From: Collimonas sp. PA-H2
GTDB taxonomy: Bacteria; Pseudomonadota; Gammaproteobacteria; Burkholderiales; Burkholderiaceae_D
DNA: 64,000 nt
Reading direction: 5' to 3'
Assembly (NCBI RefSeq): GCF_002564105.1
Contig: NZ_PDBX01000001.1
Coordinates: forward strand, 1,364,001-1,428,000
Both the position numbers and the translations under genes were made by a program. Numbering within the stretch: position 1 is the stretch's first letter; the number at the start of each line of letters is the position of its first letter. The notes beneath the pieces were generated by a model. It was given only the letters and a program-made list of their open reading frames with translations, did no database searches and had not been told where the DNA came from. Positions 27,069 to 37,246 of this stretch are shown here, piece by piece.

Positions 27069-27262
27069 GTATTTGATCTAGGAGTTGATGAATTTCCTGT
27101 GCCGGACAGCTAATTTATCGGCTACGACAGGCTCAATATTCTCATAAGCCGGCGTCACGCTAACAGTAAACAATTAGCGCAGAATTAGGATGGCGTCGAT
27201 CTCAGCGACATTGCAATGAGTGGCGCACGCTGTCGTTATGGAGATGACATCATCCAGTCAAT

Positions 27263-27976
27263 CTAAGCTCCAACCCCCTGCACCAGCAGAGCAATCGCAT
27301 GCCGTGCGATTGCCTTGGCATCAATCGGCTTGTTCTCCGGACCGATTTGCCGCGTCATGATCGCCGCCAGCGGCAGGATCGTCAGCCCCATCAGCGACAT
27401 GAATACCAGCGGCGGTTCCAGGTCGGCGTTGAGCAGCCCGTCGCGCTGCCATTTCTTGATGCATAGCAGCGCCGCCTTCTGGTCTTCATCGCCGGCACGC
27501 GCATGCATGCGCTGCTTGAGCAGGCTGTCATGCGTGATGATCCCGCGCAGCCATAGCGGCGCAAACCATGGATTGGCCGTTGCGACATCCACGAACCGCT
27601 GTGTCAGCTCCGTGATGGCGGCCACCGGATCGTCCGGATGCCTCTGGAACACGCCTCCCAACGCAGCTTTCACCGGCATGAAACGGTCCTCGATCAAGCC
27701 GTCGATCAACTGCTCGCGGCTGGTGAAGTAGTAATTCACCATCGCCGGCGTCACCTTGGCTTCGCGCGCGATGGAAGCCAGCGTGGTGTCGGCGATGCCT
27801 TGCCGTGCGAACAAGGCCAGCGCCGTGTCAAGCAAGAGGCTGCGCTGTTCCGGCCCGCGCGCACTGCCCATCGGCCGCCCCGGACGCTTGACCGCGGCAG
27901 CCGGCTTCGCGTCCTTGTCCGCAGCAACCTTCGTACGCACGGAGGATTGCTTCTTTACTATCTTTGATTCGGCCAT
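27263..27976 (-). CDS. TetR/AcrR family regulator, divergent from the DHA2 efflux gene
   Basis: A Lys-rich N-terminal extension of about 40 residues precedes the helix-turn-helix domain (LLLDTALALFARQGIADTTL then SIAREAKVTPAMVNYYFTSR). The C-terminal ligand-binding half includes ITELTQRFVDVATANPWFAP. It probably represses the divergent efflux gene by binding the palindrome at 28003-28020 in their shared 68-base spacer. Length 237 residues. Confidence 0.9.
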   Translation of the reverse strand: MAESKIVKKQSSVRTKVAADKDAKPAAAVKRPGRPMGSARGPEQRSLLLDTALALFARQGIADTTLASIAREAKVTPAMVNYYFTSREQLIDGLIEDRFMPVKAALGGVFQRHPDDPVAAITELTQRFVDVATANPWFAPLWLRGIITHDSLLKQRMHARAGDEDQKAALLCIKKWQRDGLLNADLEPPLVFMSLMGLTILPLAAIMTRQIGPENKPIDAKAIARHAIALLVQGVGA

Positions 27977-28002
27977 TTGACTACCCAGGAAATTTCACAT
28001 AT

Positions 28003-28020
28003 ATTAAACGATCATTTAAT
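28003..28020. promoter_or_regulatory. Candidate TetR operator
   Basis: ATTAAACGATCATTTAAT is a 16-of-18 inverted repeat (its complement reads ATTAAATGATCGTTTAAT), in the middle of the 68-base divergent spacer between the TetR gene and the efflux gene. Confidence 0.7.
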
Positions 28021-28023
28021 TAA

Positions 28024-29568
<1,545 letters not shown>

Positions 29569-29723
29569 GAATCACAAGAGAACTACGTCTTGATTACTTT
29601 CAAGGCTCAATCCGAGGTCGTCATCAACTGTCCAAATCCGGGTAAAATCGATCTGCCGTAGATCTCATTCAATGGCAGAACTTCACATCCGTCCACTTCT
29701 CAACATACTGATTGCGATCACCG

Positions 29724-30248
29724 ATGTCATTTATTCCGGATGGCTACGCTCCGCCTCAAGCTTACAAATCAGATTCATTTTGCCTTGAGATCTTGTCTCC
29801 ACAATTTGCCGCGCAGGATTTCGCCAGCGTGACAGCCAGTGCGAATGCCATTCGCCATGTATTTGGCCCAGCGAATGGATGGCCTGATCCGCATATGAGC
29901 TATGCTGAAAATCTCGCAGATCTTGAGCGGCACGAACGTGAATTCTTTGCGCGCGAGGCTTGCGCCTATGCGATCCTCAGCCACGACAAGGAAGCTTATC
30001 TGGGCTGCCTTTACATCAAGCCAATCAAGTCGAGAATTGAGAACGATCTTCGCAAGTCCGCCTACGGCGCACAAGCTTTCTTCTGGCTGGATACCCGGGA
30101 AAACACCAGCAATTTCGCGGAACAGGTTCTGGCGGAACTGCAGACGTGGATGAAGGAAGCGTGGCCGTTCAAGGCAATAGCTTTTCCTGGACGAACGACA
30201 GGATGGTCTGAGTGGGAGCAAATGGCCACAGGCAGTCATCACCTGTAA
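29724..30248 (+). CDS. GNAT-like acetyltransferase-related protein, hypothetical
   Basis: Likely start MSFIPDGYAPP at 29724 (an in-frame ATG at 29712 is possible). In the 174-residue product, FCLEILSPQFAAQDFASVTA, AYAILSHDKEAYLGCLYIKP and the C-terminal TWMKEAWPFKAIAFPGRTTG look like the beta-strand layout of the GNAT fold, but the acetyl-CoA loop is not distinct. Substrate unknown. Marks the start of the AT-richer accessory stretch. Confidence 0.6.
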   Translation: MSFIPDGYAPPQAYKSDSFCLEILSPQFAAQDFASVTASANAIRHVFGPANGWPDPHMSYAENLADLERHEREFFAREACAYAILSHDKEAYLGCLYIKPIKSRIENDLRKSAYGAQAFFWLDTRENTSNFAEQVLAELQTWMKEAWPFKAIAFPGRTTGWSEWEQMATGSHHL

Positions 30249-30633
30249 CCTTAGTCACTCCGCAGCACTCACGGCATAGGTCAAACCGGCAGCCCGAGCA
30301 GGACACGCACCGCAATCACGATAACTGCCAGGGAAATGCCATCGGCACGATCGGAAATGCGTGTAGCAGAAGACTGGACATCTGCCTTCAATACTCTCCT
30401 TCGCTCAACTATTCCAAACCACGAACGTCTTCCACAGGTTCCAGCTCGGAATCCCAGATGAACAGCGTTAGTCTGCCAATACTGGCGGGAATTCATTATT
30501 GCGTTAATGATTACTTAGTGGCAACATGCGTCACCCATACGTTTAGCTGTGCGCCTGCCTTTGTGACAGTACTTCGACAACGTGTGCCGAAAAAAGCCTT
30601 AACGTCTGAAATAAAATTATAAAAGGACAAACA
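30249..30633. other. Intergenic region, accessory stretch
   Basis: About 385 bases with only implausible short frames on either strand. On the minus strand the end of an open frame (around 30280-30360) reads ISDRADGISLAVIVIAVRVL, which could be a C-terminal remnant of a membrane protein. The Shine-Dalgarno AAAAGGA of the next gene is at its right edge. Confidence 0.4.
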
Positions 30634-31227
30634 ATGAAGAGGGTAGGATTAGCCGTTAGTTTGCTGGTGTTGTTAAACGGATGTACTTCAATGGGACAAC
30701 TGGACAGCACCACGCTTGCGCCTACGGACAACGAATCGATTTTTATTATGGGGGTGGCTCCAGACAACTATCGCGTTTCGATCTTTCCTGGATCGATAAA
30801 AGATGGCGTATTTCATCAAAATATTTTCTTGCCCGCTGCTGTCTATGCCGCAGCCAAGGATGGCTATGTCGTCGGCAAAGCGTCAGCAGGCGATGTGGTG
30901 GCTGTAACCAATGTCCGCGTTGTTAAAGATAGCAGCTCCGTATTTCTGGGCACCAACTTCCATCCCTGTGACGATACAAAAACGATGGTTTTTGAAGTGC
31001 CAAAGGGTAAGGTTATTTATTTGGGTGATGTTGAATACACGTTCGGCGGCAAAAGCGTGAAAGTGCACTACGGCCAAGACATGGAAGCTGCACGGGTACA
31101 TCTGGATAAAAATTTCCCCGCATTGCAAGGAAAACTGGAATACCTTCCTTTTGACCTGCTACCCACTCGAACTCCATGTGCCGCAGCGCCAATATACTTT
31201 CCAGTATATGTTCCTAGAAGCAAATAG
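30634..31227 (+). CDS. Predicted lipoprotein, unknown family
   Basis: Good ribosome site (AAAAGGA) and a signal peptide with lipobox LLNGC (Cys17). The 197-residue protein has beta-rich segments (FIMGVAPDNYRVSIFPGSIK, VFHQNIFLPAAVYAAAKDGY and VEYTFGGKSVKVHYGQDMEA), compatible with a small envelope domain. No domain recognised. It is flanked by other small envelope proteins. Confidence 0.72.
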   Translation: MKRVGLAVSLLVLLNGCTSMGQLDSTTLAPTDNESIFIMGVAPDNYRVSIFPGSIKDGVFHQNIFLPAAVYAAAKDGYVVGKASAGDVVAVTNVRVVKDSSSVFLGTNFHPCDDTKTMVFEVPKGKVIYLGDVEYTFGGKSVKVHYGQDMEAARVHLDKNFPALQGKLEYLPFDLLPTRTPCAAAPIYFPVYVPRSK

Positions 31228-31403
31228 CTTGCTGTCGAATCAGTCGCTGCTATCGACCGCCCGCGGACCATACAATTAAAGCACGGGCGCCGGCTCTATC
31301 GGCTCCACGACAACACCAGATAATTCCGCTCAGTACGGCACCAGCACCATACAAATTTCCGCCAAGTAGTCGCATGCCATAATTTTCAATTCCGGGAGTC
31401 GCA

Positions 31404-31919
31404 ATGAAATCTCAGACTTTTCTTGCAGCGATAGCTTTGCTGCTCGTCACTGCATCGCTTGCAGCACAGGAGACTCCGTCTTTTCTTTCTGACCACCATT
31501 CCTCCCCTGAGGATAGACAAGCTATCGAACAGCTGCTGGCTTCATACACCAAGTCGGTGAACACCGGCGACGAGAAGGCATTTGCGGCACTTCTTCTTGA
31601 TGAACAAATACCCTTCATGGCGACAAATTCCCTGGATAGCCGCAGTACTGACAACAAGCGTCTTGACACGCACCAATACGAAGATTTTCGTCAGGCAGTT
31701 TTCTCAAGCGACAAGAAATACGAACAACATTTCTATAATGTCCGCATAGAGCAAGACGGCAGGCTCGCGCAGGCGTCTCTGGATTTCGTGACAAAAGAAT
31801 CAAAATCGCAAAAAGGTGGTTACGGCTGGAAAGTCATCCAGCTCCTGAAGGTGAAAGGCACCTGGAAAATAGCAAGTGAGTTTTACACTGCATATCCCCT
31901 TCCCAGTAACTCATCATGA
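31404..31919 (+). CDS. Exported NTF2/SnoaL-like protein
   Basis: GGGAG precedes ATG 31404. Signal peptide (1-21, LLVTASLAAQ), then a single NTF2-like domain in which EDRQAIEQLLASYTKSVNTG and DEKAFAALLLDEQIPFMATN form the opening helices, and YGWKVIQLLKVKGTWKIASE the final strands. Such domains bind small ligands or act as enzymes; no active residues can be assigned. 171 residues. Confidence 0.72.
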   Translation: MKSQTFLAAIALLLVTASLAAQETPSFLSDHHSSPEDRQAIEQLLASYTKSVNTGDEKAFAALLLDEQIPFMATNSLDSRSTDNKRLDTHQYEDFRQAVFSSDKKYEQHFYNVRIEQDGRLAQASLDFVTKESKSQKGGYGWKVIQLLKVKGTWKIASEFYTAYPLPSNSS

Positions 31920-32118
31920 AATCGACGATTGATTTAATTGTATTGGCTCCGACTCAGCCGAAGTAATCGACCTAGCGATCACACTTCGGATAAAGTAGCC
32001 ATCATATTCCCGATCCCTTTGAACATCTTACTTCCATTACTCCTATCATTCGTTGCAATGAAGGAGGTACATGGACGATTGACGCGCATCGAAGCCGAAA
32101 TCGGGGGGATTTTGAGAA

Positions 32119-33255
32119 CTACTTGCGGTATGCGGCTTGAACCAGTTCTAAAGCCATCCAGCGCTCGAGAAGGTCTTCGCCAGTCGAATCGGTGCGATCA
32201 TCTGCGGCGATCAATTTGCCATTCGCGCCAAAAATCAAAATAAAAGGCGCCTTGTAGATTCTCGTTTGGTAGTCCCTGATCGCCTCCGAGTATGCGTTAG
32301 TCCCTTTGCTGATAGGTATCTTGCGCACGGCGACATCCGGACGAACGCGCTGAAAATCAGCTAGATTCCGATCCAGTTGCATGCATGCTTCGCAGGTATC
32401 GTCATGAAAATACACGACGGTGGTCACCCCGGGCTCTGTCAGATCTTTTGGGGTAATAGGCAATTTGGCTGGGTCGACCGCAACAAATCGATTGCCAGCC
32501 TGTGACTCCACATAGGTTGTTACCGGCACCATTAATTTTTCCAGGTCCGTCTTCCAGGTGGAAGCGAAATAAATCGCGCAGGCAAGGATGATAAATACGC
32601 CAATATGCTTTTTCTTTCTGCTTCGAAACCAGAATAGAACTACTGCGTATCCGGCGCCAAGCAAGACCAGAGCCCCGATCAAGAGATACTTCGGTTGGTT
32701 GGGAGCGACCTGGGCTGCCTGATACTCATGGGAAGTAGCTTTGGTATCCTCCTCCTGCGCGGCTAGAATCATGGCATCGATAGCATCCTCAATTCCCTCG
32801 GCAAATTCTTCCTTTTTCCAGCGCGGCTCTATGAGTTCTCTGACGATTTGTGCGAGCTTTGCATCGGGGAGCGCGCCAGCAATGCCGGGGCCTGTCAAAA
32901 TAACGGGGCCGTAGCCCTGAGCCGCCAGAAACAATACCCCGTTTCCCTGCCCGTTATTTCCAATGTCCCATTTCTCGGCCACTTTCACCGCATAGGGATA
33001 CGGGCCGTCAGCGCCGACCGACGGTACCGACAAGAACACAATTTGGGTTCCGTTACGCTTCTCCAATGCCTGGAGTCTTTTGCTTATCTCCAGTCTCTTC
33101 GACATGTCGAGAACATCAAGATAGTCGTTGACCAGCTGGTAACGATCGGGAATAGGAAAGGCTTCCTCAGCTTGCTGAGCATTTTCGGCGGCATGCGCAT
33201 AAGCGGCGGCACAGCATATCAGCGCCACAAAGATCCAGAATCTGCGCAGCATCAT
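32119..33255 (-). CDS. TPM-domain protein fused to a membrane-linked thioredoxin-like domain
   Basis: An unusual fusion of 378 residues. Order: signal peptide (1-22); TPM/DUF477-like domain (about 36-170), with GTQIVFLSVPSV, KWDIGNNGQGNGVLFLAA and an acidic end; two membrane segments (190-210 and 218-232) around the basic loop RSRKKKH; a C-terminal thioredoxin-like domain (about 255-378) with C288-E-A-C291 in FHDDTCEACMQLDRNL and a likely cis-proline (P337 in APFILIFG). Topology places both domains in the periplasm. ATG overlaps the upstream LemA stop by 4 bases. Role inferred as membrane-protein or disulfide quality control. Confidence 0.8.
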   Translation of the reverse strand: MMLRRFWIFVALICCAAAYAHAAENAQQAEEAFPIPDRYQLVNDYLDVLDMSKRLEISKRLQALEKRNGTQIVFLSVPSVGADGPYPYAVKVAEKWDIGNNGQGNGVLFLAAQGYGPVILTGPGIAGALPDAKLAQIVRELIEPRWKKEEFAEGIEDAIDAMILAAQEEDTKATSHEYQAAQVAPNQPKYLLIGALVLLGAGYAVVLFWFRSRKKKHIGVFIILACAIYFASTWKTDLEKLMVPVTTYVESQAGNRFVAVDPAKLPITPKDLTEPGVTTVVYFHDDTCEACMQLDRNLADFQRVRPDVAVRKIPISKGTNAYSEAIRDYQTRIYKAPFILIFGANGKLIAADDRTDSTGEDLLERWMALELVQAAYRK

Positions 33256-33929
33256 TCCAGCTCTACTTTCGGTACAGGAGGCAGCGCCGAAGTGTTTCCC
33301 GCGCTGAGATTTGCTCTAACCTTGTAGCCGGCCCAGTTCCCGATCAAATTGCTTGGAAAGCGGCGCAATATGAGATTGTATTCAGCGACGGCTGCGATGT
33401 AGCGTTGACGCGCATAGGAAATACGATTTTCCGTCCCCTCAAGCTGCACCATCAAGTCTCTGAACAGTTCACTAGCCTTCAAGTCCGGATAACTTTCTGC
33501 AAGTACTAATAGTCGAGACAGCGGTGCAGACAATTGATCTTGTGCTTGCTGGAATTGCGTAACGGCGTGCGGGTCTCGGCTGTGTTCTGGAGAGGTCGGA
33601 AGAGCGACAAGCCGGCTACGTGCAGCTGCGATCTCAGCGAACAGTTTCGACTCATGAGTGGCATAAGATTTGGCCACTGAAACCAAATTCGGAATCAGAT
33701 CGGTACGGCGAGCGTATTGATTCAACATGTGGCTCCATTCGGCATCAACCAATTCATCGTTGCGTTGCATACCGTTGTATTGATCAACCGAATACCACGC
33801 CGTTGCGGTGAGCAATATGAAGAGGACTATCGAAATGGCCGCAAGCCATCTGCAAGCATGGGATTTCGGCTGAATACCGAGGTTTGCGGCATTACTCACG
33901 CCGTTTTGCGTGGAAGATACATCGTCCAT
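33252..33929 (-). CDS. LemA family membrane protein (accessory copy)
   Basis: One N-terminal membrane segment (about residues 28-48, WLAAISIVLFILLTATAWYS) followed by a helical coiled domain. Typical motifs are NQYARRTDLIPNLVSVAKSY, ATHESKLFAEIAAARSRLVA and ENRISYARQRYIAAVAEYNL. Length 225 residues, with a polar extension before the anchor. Its stop overlaps the TPM-thioredoxin fusion gene by 4 bases. It parallels the LemA/TPM locus at 41984-43943. Confidence 0.9.
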   Translation of the reverse strand: MDDVSSTQNGVSNAANLGIQPKSHACRWLAAISIVLFILLTATAWYSVDQYNGMQRNDELVDAEWSHMLNQYARRTDLIPNLVSVAKSYATHESKLFAEIAAARSRLVALPTSPEHSRDPHAVTQFQQAQDQLSAPLSRLLVLAESYPDLKASELFRDLMVQLEGTENRISYARQRYIAAVAEYNLILRRFPSNLIGNWAGYKVRANLSAGNTSALPPVPKVELE

Positions 33930-34140
33930 TAAAGCTCATTTATTTCAATTGATTAAGCCGTATAGCTACAGGCCGGAAAATGGCAAAACCCAAAAGAGAT
34001 TGCCGCATGGAAAAAATGGCATATTACATTATCAATTGGAAAATTCACAACAAAATGGAGATGTTTTTACAAATCGGAAAGACGTTGGCGTAAACCAGGG
34101 CATCTACGTATATTGATTAAAGTTATCGCAGAATGCGATC

Positions 34141-34551
34141 ATGCCTATCAACCCAGAAAAAGAGGCGTTCACGAAGCGCCTGGAATTTGCATTGCGACGC
34201 AGCCTCGAATCAGTTCTGGGCACGACAGAACTAGCGCTGAGATTCAATCTTCGGCACGAAGGAAATGCAATCTCGTCGCAGACGGCTCACAAATGGCTAA
34301 CGGGACGGGCGATTTCCACCAGCGACAAGCTGGCGACAATCGCGAAATAGTTAAATGTGGATCAGCATTGGTTGCACTATGGACCAACGCCAACGAAGTT
34401 AATGCCTGAGGCAAAAGACGTGGCTGCGAAGGGTGTGAAGAAACTACCGCCGGAATTGCTCAGTCTCACGGCGAAAACTCAGGAATTGTCGCCGCATCGT
34501 AGATATTTGCTTGAAAAACTGGTCGAGCAGTTGCAACATGATGTGGGATAA
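34141..34551 (+). pseudogene. XRE-type DNA-binding regulator interrupted by an amber codon
   Basis: One continuous reading frame is split by TAG at 34348-34350. Upstream, KRLEFALRRSLESVLG and QTAHKWLTGRAISTSDKLAT resemble an XRE/phage-repressor-like helix-turn-helix. Downstream it resumes LNVDQHWLHYGPTPTK, just as relatives read WLNV in this context, so a TGG to TAG change fits. The rest ends LSPHRRYLLEKLVEQLQHDV. Weak or absent ribosome site. Likely inactive unless the codon is suppressed. Confidence 0.7.
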
Positions 34552-34603
34552 ACTTGCATTCAACCGTGCCGTAACTCGTGAACCAGACAGGAAGGATCTG
34601 CCA

Positions 34604-34753
34604 ATGAAACACGTCATTACTCTAGGATGCTTAACGGGTGCCGTAGTCATGTACATTCTTGGTTTAGAATCGGGGGCGGCAATTCTCTTTGCTGCAGGTA
34701 TTCTGTTCGAGGTGGCGTTTTGGAAGAGAGTATTAAATTTACGCAAAAAATAA
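34604..34753 (+). CDS. 49-residue membrane protein, paralogue of the one at 23873
   Basis: ATG 34604 follows AGGAAGGA at 34589-34596. The product MKHVITLGCLTGAVVMYILG continues through a second hydrophobic segment (AAILFAAGILFEVAF) and ends in FWKRVLNLRKK. Identical to the 23873-24010 product at 29 of 45 aligned positions. Lies downstream of the broken XRE gene. Function unknown. Confidence 0.72.
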   Translation: MKHVITLGCLTGAVVMYILGLESGAAILFAAGILFEVAFWKRVLNLRKK

Positions 34754-34889
34754 AATTCCATTCATCCCAAAATATCGCAATAGCACAGAGTGGAAACAAT
34801 GCGTTGCGTGGGTAATTGGCACATTAGTTTTGCCTTTCGCTGCGTACCAGTTTATCAATGAAGCGACGCCGGATAGACACGAAGAATGA
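34737..34889 (+). other. Open frame without a start codon, C-terminal remnant or frameshift product
   Basis: The frame encodes about 50 residues with protein-like character (TEWKQCVAWVIGTLVLPFAA then a polar end) and overlaps the next gene's ATG as ATGA. It has no ATG, GTG or TTG start before its hydrophobic segment and opens over the A-rich end of the small membrane protein gene, one base ahead of that gene's frame. It could be a decayed gene or be read by a +1 shift at the A-run. Confidence 0.35.
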
Positions 34890-35191
34890 AACTATCATCA
34901 ACCATCATAATGGTATCGATTGTAGGGTTGTTGGCATTTACAAATCCTACGCTAGACAGCTATGAGCAGCACATTCATCAAATAATCACTCAGGAAGCCA
35001 ATAAACGGGATGACTTGACTCAGGCACTGGGGACGTTATTTAGCGGGGTGGCAAGCAGTTTCATAGCTAGCAGTACCGTGAGAAATAATTACATTCTGTT
35101 TAGTACTTACGACTCGAACCTGGGGAGTCGACATCTAAAATTTGTAGGTATCCTGGGTAATTTTTTTCAGATATCGTCAACAAATCGCTGA
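34886..35191 (+). CDS. DUF4359-like exported or membrane protein
   Basis: 101 residues with an N-terminal hydrophobic anchor (MKLSSTIIMVSIVGLLAFTN). The family pattern includes FTNPTLDSYEQH, then GTLFSGVASSFIAS, and the ending NYILFSTYDS with LKFVGILGNFFQIS, which match DUF4359. The start overlaps the preceding orphan frame. Function unknown. Confidence 0.72.
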   Translation: MKLSSTIIMVSIVGLLAFTNPTLDSYEQHIHQIITQEANKRDDLTQALGTLFSGVASSFIASSTVRNNYILFSTYDSNLGSRHLKFVGILGNFFQISSTNR

Positions 35192-35275
35192 TTGTCGCCA
35201 CGAAAAATTCCCATATGAAATTGACGTACGCCTGAATGATTTTCATGTCATATCGAATATAGGTAGTGTTCTCAT

Positions 35276-35434
35276 ATGCTGATCAGAAAAGCCAACAGCA
35301 CTGACGCGAAGTCAGCTTTCGATATACGAATCGCAGCAATAAATCGCCAATGCATCGATCACTATAATGAACGAGATCTGGAAATCTGGACCACAGGGTC
35401 AATGTCGAAGAATTTTGTGACGATAACGAGCTGA
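35276..35434 (+). pseudogene. Frameshifted, truncated GNAT acetyltransferase remnant
   Basis: The open part reads MLIRKANSTDAKSAFDIRIA and continues to DLEIWTTGSMSKNF, a typical beginning of GNAT N-acetyltransferases (RKA..DA.AIFDIR). It stops at 35432-35434. From about 35405 another frame on the same strand reads EEFCDDNELKFIGLVLF, the expected continuation, so a frameshift separates the two. The rest of the domain is missing; the opposite-strand gene ending at 35438 begins there. Confidence 0.65.
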
Positions 35435-35437
35435 AAT

Positions 35438-36094
35438 TTATTGGCTTGGTTCTTTTCTTCCGGTTATTCCAAAATCGGCGTCGAAATCGAAGTCCCGCAG
35501 ATATCGGGGCGAAACTCCTACCTTGCGATTTCTGATAACAAGCTTGTTGTCGCTTATTTGTGTCTTTTCAATCACTGAACCGGTGAGCGCATTCGTGTCA
35601 GTTTGCGTCTCTTTACCGACGCCACCAGGTTCATGGTAAAACCTTTTCATACCGACCAACTTCCACACACCTTTGTAGAGTTTGAATTGATTGGTCGTTG
35701 CTCCGCTTCCTCCATCAGGTTCTATGAAATTGGTTTGTATATAGATGCTGGAATTCCGTATTTCCATGCTTTCGACATAACAGCACCCTCCTCCCAAGAA
35801 ATAGGATTCTGCCGTTTTTTCTGCGACTACGTAGCCGCCCGATGGAATCTGCAGAAGTACATATAGTTGCTGAGTCAATCCAACCGCTTCACCATTATTT
35901 CTGCGAACAATGAGTGCGAAGTCATCTAGTCCATCACCATTTAGATCCCCTGTCGCTTCATAAACTGTTTCAGCTTTGTCTGTATTCGCCGAGATTGAGT
36001 CTTTGAATGCGGTCAAATTGGGAAAAGTCGAAGCATGTGCGATCGTCAAGAACGTGAGTGCTGATAGCAGGGTTGGCATTAATAAAAATCTCAT
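35438..36094 (-). CDS. Exported protein with FG-GAP/EF-hand-like calcium loop, hypothetical
   Basis: The preferred start MRFLLMPTLLSALTFLTIAH at 36094 gives a clean signal peptide (alternative ATG 36124). Length 218 residues. Early in the mature protein TGDLNGDGLDDFALIVRRNN is a DxDGDGxxD calcium-binding loop like those in FG-GAP or dockerin-like repeats. Two adjacent cysteines occur in GGGCCYVESME. No enzymatic domain recognised. The downstream neighbour on the same strand is a GNAT remnant. Confidence 0.68.
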   Translation of the reverse strand: MRFLLMPTLLSALTFLTIAHASTFPNLTAFKDSISANTDKAETVYEATGDLNGDGLDDFALIVRRNNGEAVGLTQQLYVLLQIPSGGYVVAEKTAESYFLGGGCCYVESMEIRNSSIYIQTNFIEPDGGSGATTNQFKLYKGVWKLVGMKRFYHEPGGVGKETQTDTNALTGSVIEKTQISDNKLVIRNRKVGVSPRYLRDFDFDADFGITGRKEPSQ

Positions 36095-36200
36095 GCTGCG
36101 AGTCCGGATATTTGGCTTTGACATATCTTCAGGCAAGTCGATTAATTGAACGCGCGAAGGATAGGCACGCTGATACGATCTCCCAGAAGAAGTGGACTCT

Positions 36201-36749
36201 TCATTTGGCCAGGTCATCGACAAGATCAAAGAAATTTTTTGTGTCCGCCTGCTCCGCACAATCTATTCTGCTTTGAGGATATTTTTTTCTGGATTTGTCG
36301 AGAGCTTCAATATCGAAGTCTCGCGGATCGCCAACGCTCACTCCTTCAATTATCTCTTGTGTATCCGGGACGGCATGCTCTACGCTGTAACCAATCCCAG
36401 CGCTGGCGAAAACAATTGCATCCAGACGAATATCTCCTCCTTGGGCTCGAATTCTCTGTGCTTTAAATCTTTCAAGCGAATTCTTTTTTTGACGGGGATA
36501 AGACAATTCAATTTTTCCTGGCGATCCGAATCTGTACTGAAGCCATGGGCTGTCCAATTCAATGGGGTTTCCGAATTTATCTTTATCGCTGTCAAAAACC
36601 TCTCCGCACAAAGAAATTATTTTTCCACCATTTGTAGCGCAAGAAAAATAAACCTCTTCATTTTTTTTGCACAGAGAGTTGGCCCCGGTTGCGACATCAG
36701 TCACGGTCAGTAGAAGAAGTCCGATAGTCACAAAAATATTTGTATGCAC
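36201..36749 (-). CDS. Exported cysteine-containing protein, hypothetical
   Basis: Signal peptide (1-22). The mature part has CKKNEEVYFSCATNGGKIIS followed by LCGEVFD, a Cys-x(9)-Cys-x(9)-Cys pattern seen in small secreted or inhibitor-like envelope proteins. 182 residues. Lies 106 bases upstream of the calcium-loop protein gene on the same strand, so a two-gene unit is possible. No family recognised. Confidence 0.65.
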   Translation of the reverse strand: MHTNIFVTIGLLLLTVTDVATGANSLCKKNEEVYFSCATNGGKIISLCGEVFDSDKDKFGNPIELDSPWLQYRFGSPGKIELSYPRQKKNSLERFKAQRIRAQGGDIRLDAIVFASAGIGYSVEHAVPDTQEIIEGVSVGDPRDFDIEALDKSRKKYPQSRIDCAEQADTKNFFDLVDDLAK

Positions 36750-37207
36750 GAGATTTTCCGTTTTTATTGATCTAAAGTTGTCTGACGAACTTTTCCGTTG
36801 GGTTCTACTGGCAAAAACTGGTTCTGAGAGCGTTAAGTTGCCGTTCGTTGTTCTTGCTACTGGCCATCAATCTCACCGTCTCCTGTGATTTCGTAGTTCG
36901 AACGGTGCCAGCTTTTCCATCAGGGGTATGCGTCAATAATAGAAACCTAAACTTGACAGAAATAGTTGACGTATGTTGCCACTTAGAAATTACTAAAGCA
37001 ACATTACATTTATGAAAGGCATCGCCATCCGCTGGGCCAATACCGTTGATCGCACCGAAAGTCTTCATAACCTCTGCAGGCCAACGGGCGCGATGCGAAT
37101 CGACAACATCGCCGCGACACACAATATTACTTTGCGCCTAGCACAAGCAATCAGATTTCAGATAAATCGACCATCACATTCCCCATCCCCTCAAACATCT
37201 TTCAAGT
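36750..37207. other. Intergenic region before tRNA-Gly
   Basis: About 460 bases without a supported gene. A 105-codon minus-strand frame (36805-37122) looks like noise. The region is AT-richer than the core genome. Confidence 0.45.
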
Positions 37208-37237
37208 TTGCGAACCACGTCAAATCCCGCGTAAAAT
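37208..37237 (+). promoter_or_regulatory. Promoter of the tRNA-Gly gene
   Basis: TTGCGA at 37208-37213, 18 bases, and TAAAAT at 37232-37237, ending 9 bases before the mature tRNA. Confidence 0.6.
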
Positions 37238-37246
37238 CCAGATGTC

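Noticed and set aside
30212..30622. 136-codon frame after the GNAT-like gene
   Set aside because: No ribosome site, basic and low-complexity product, overlaps the previous gene's end; looks like chance.
36805..37122. 105-codon minus-strand frame before tRNA-Gly
   Set aside because: No ribosome site or domain; composition not protein-like enough to call.
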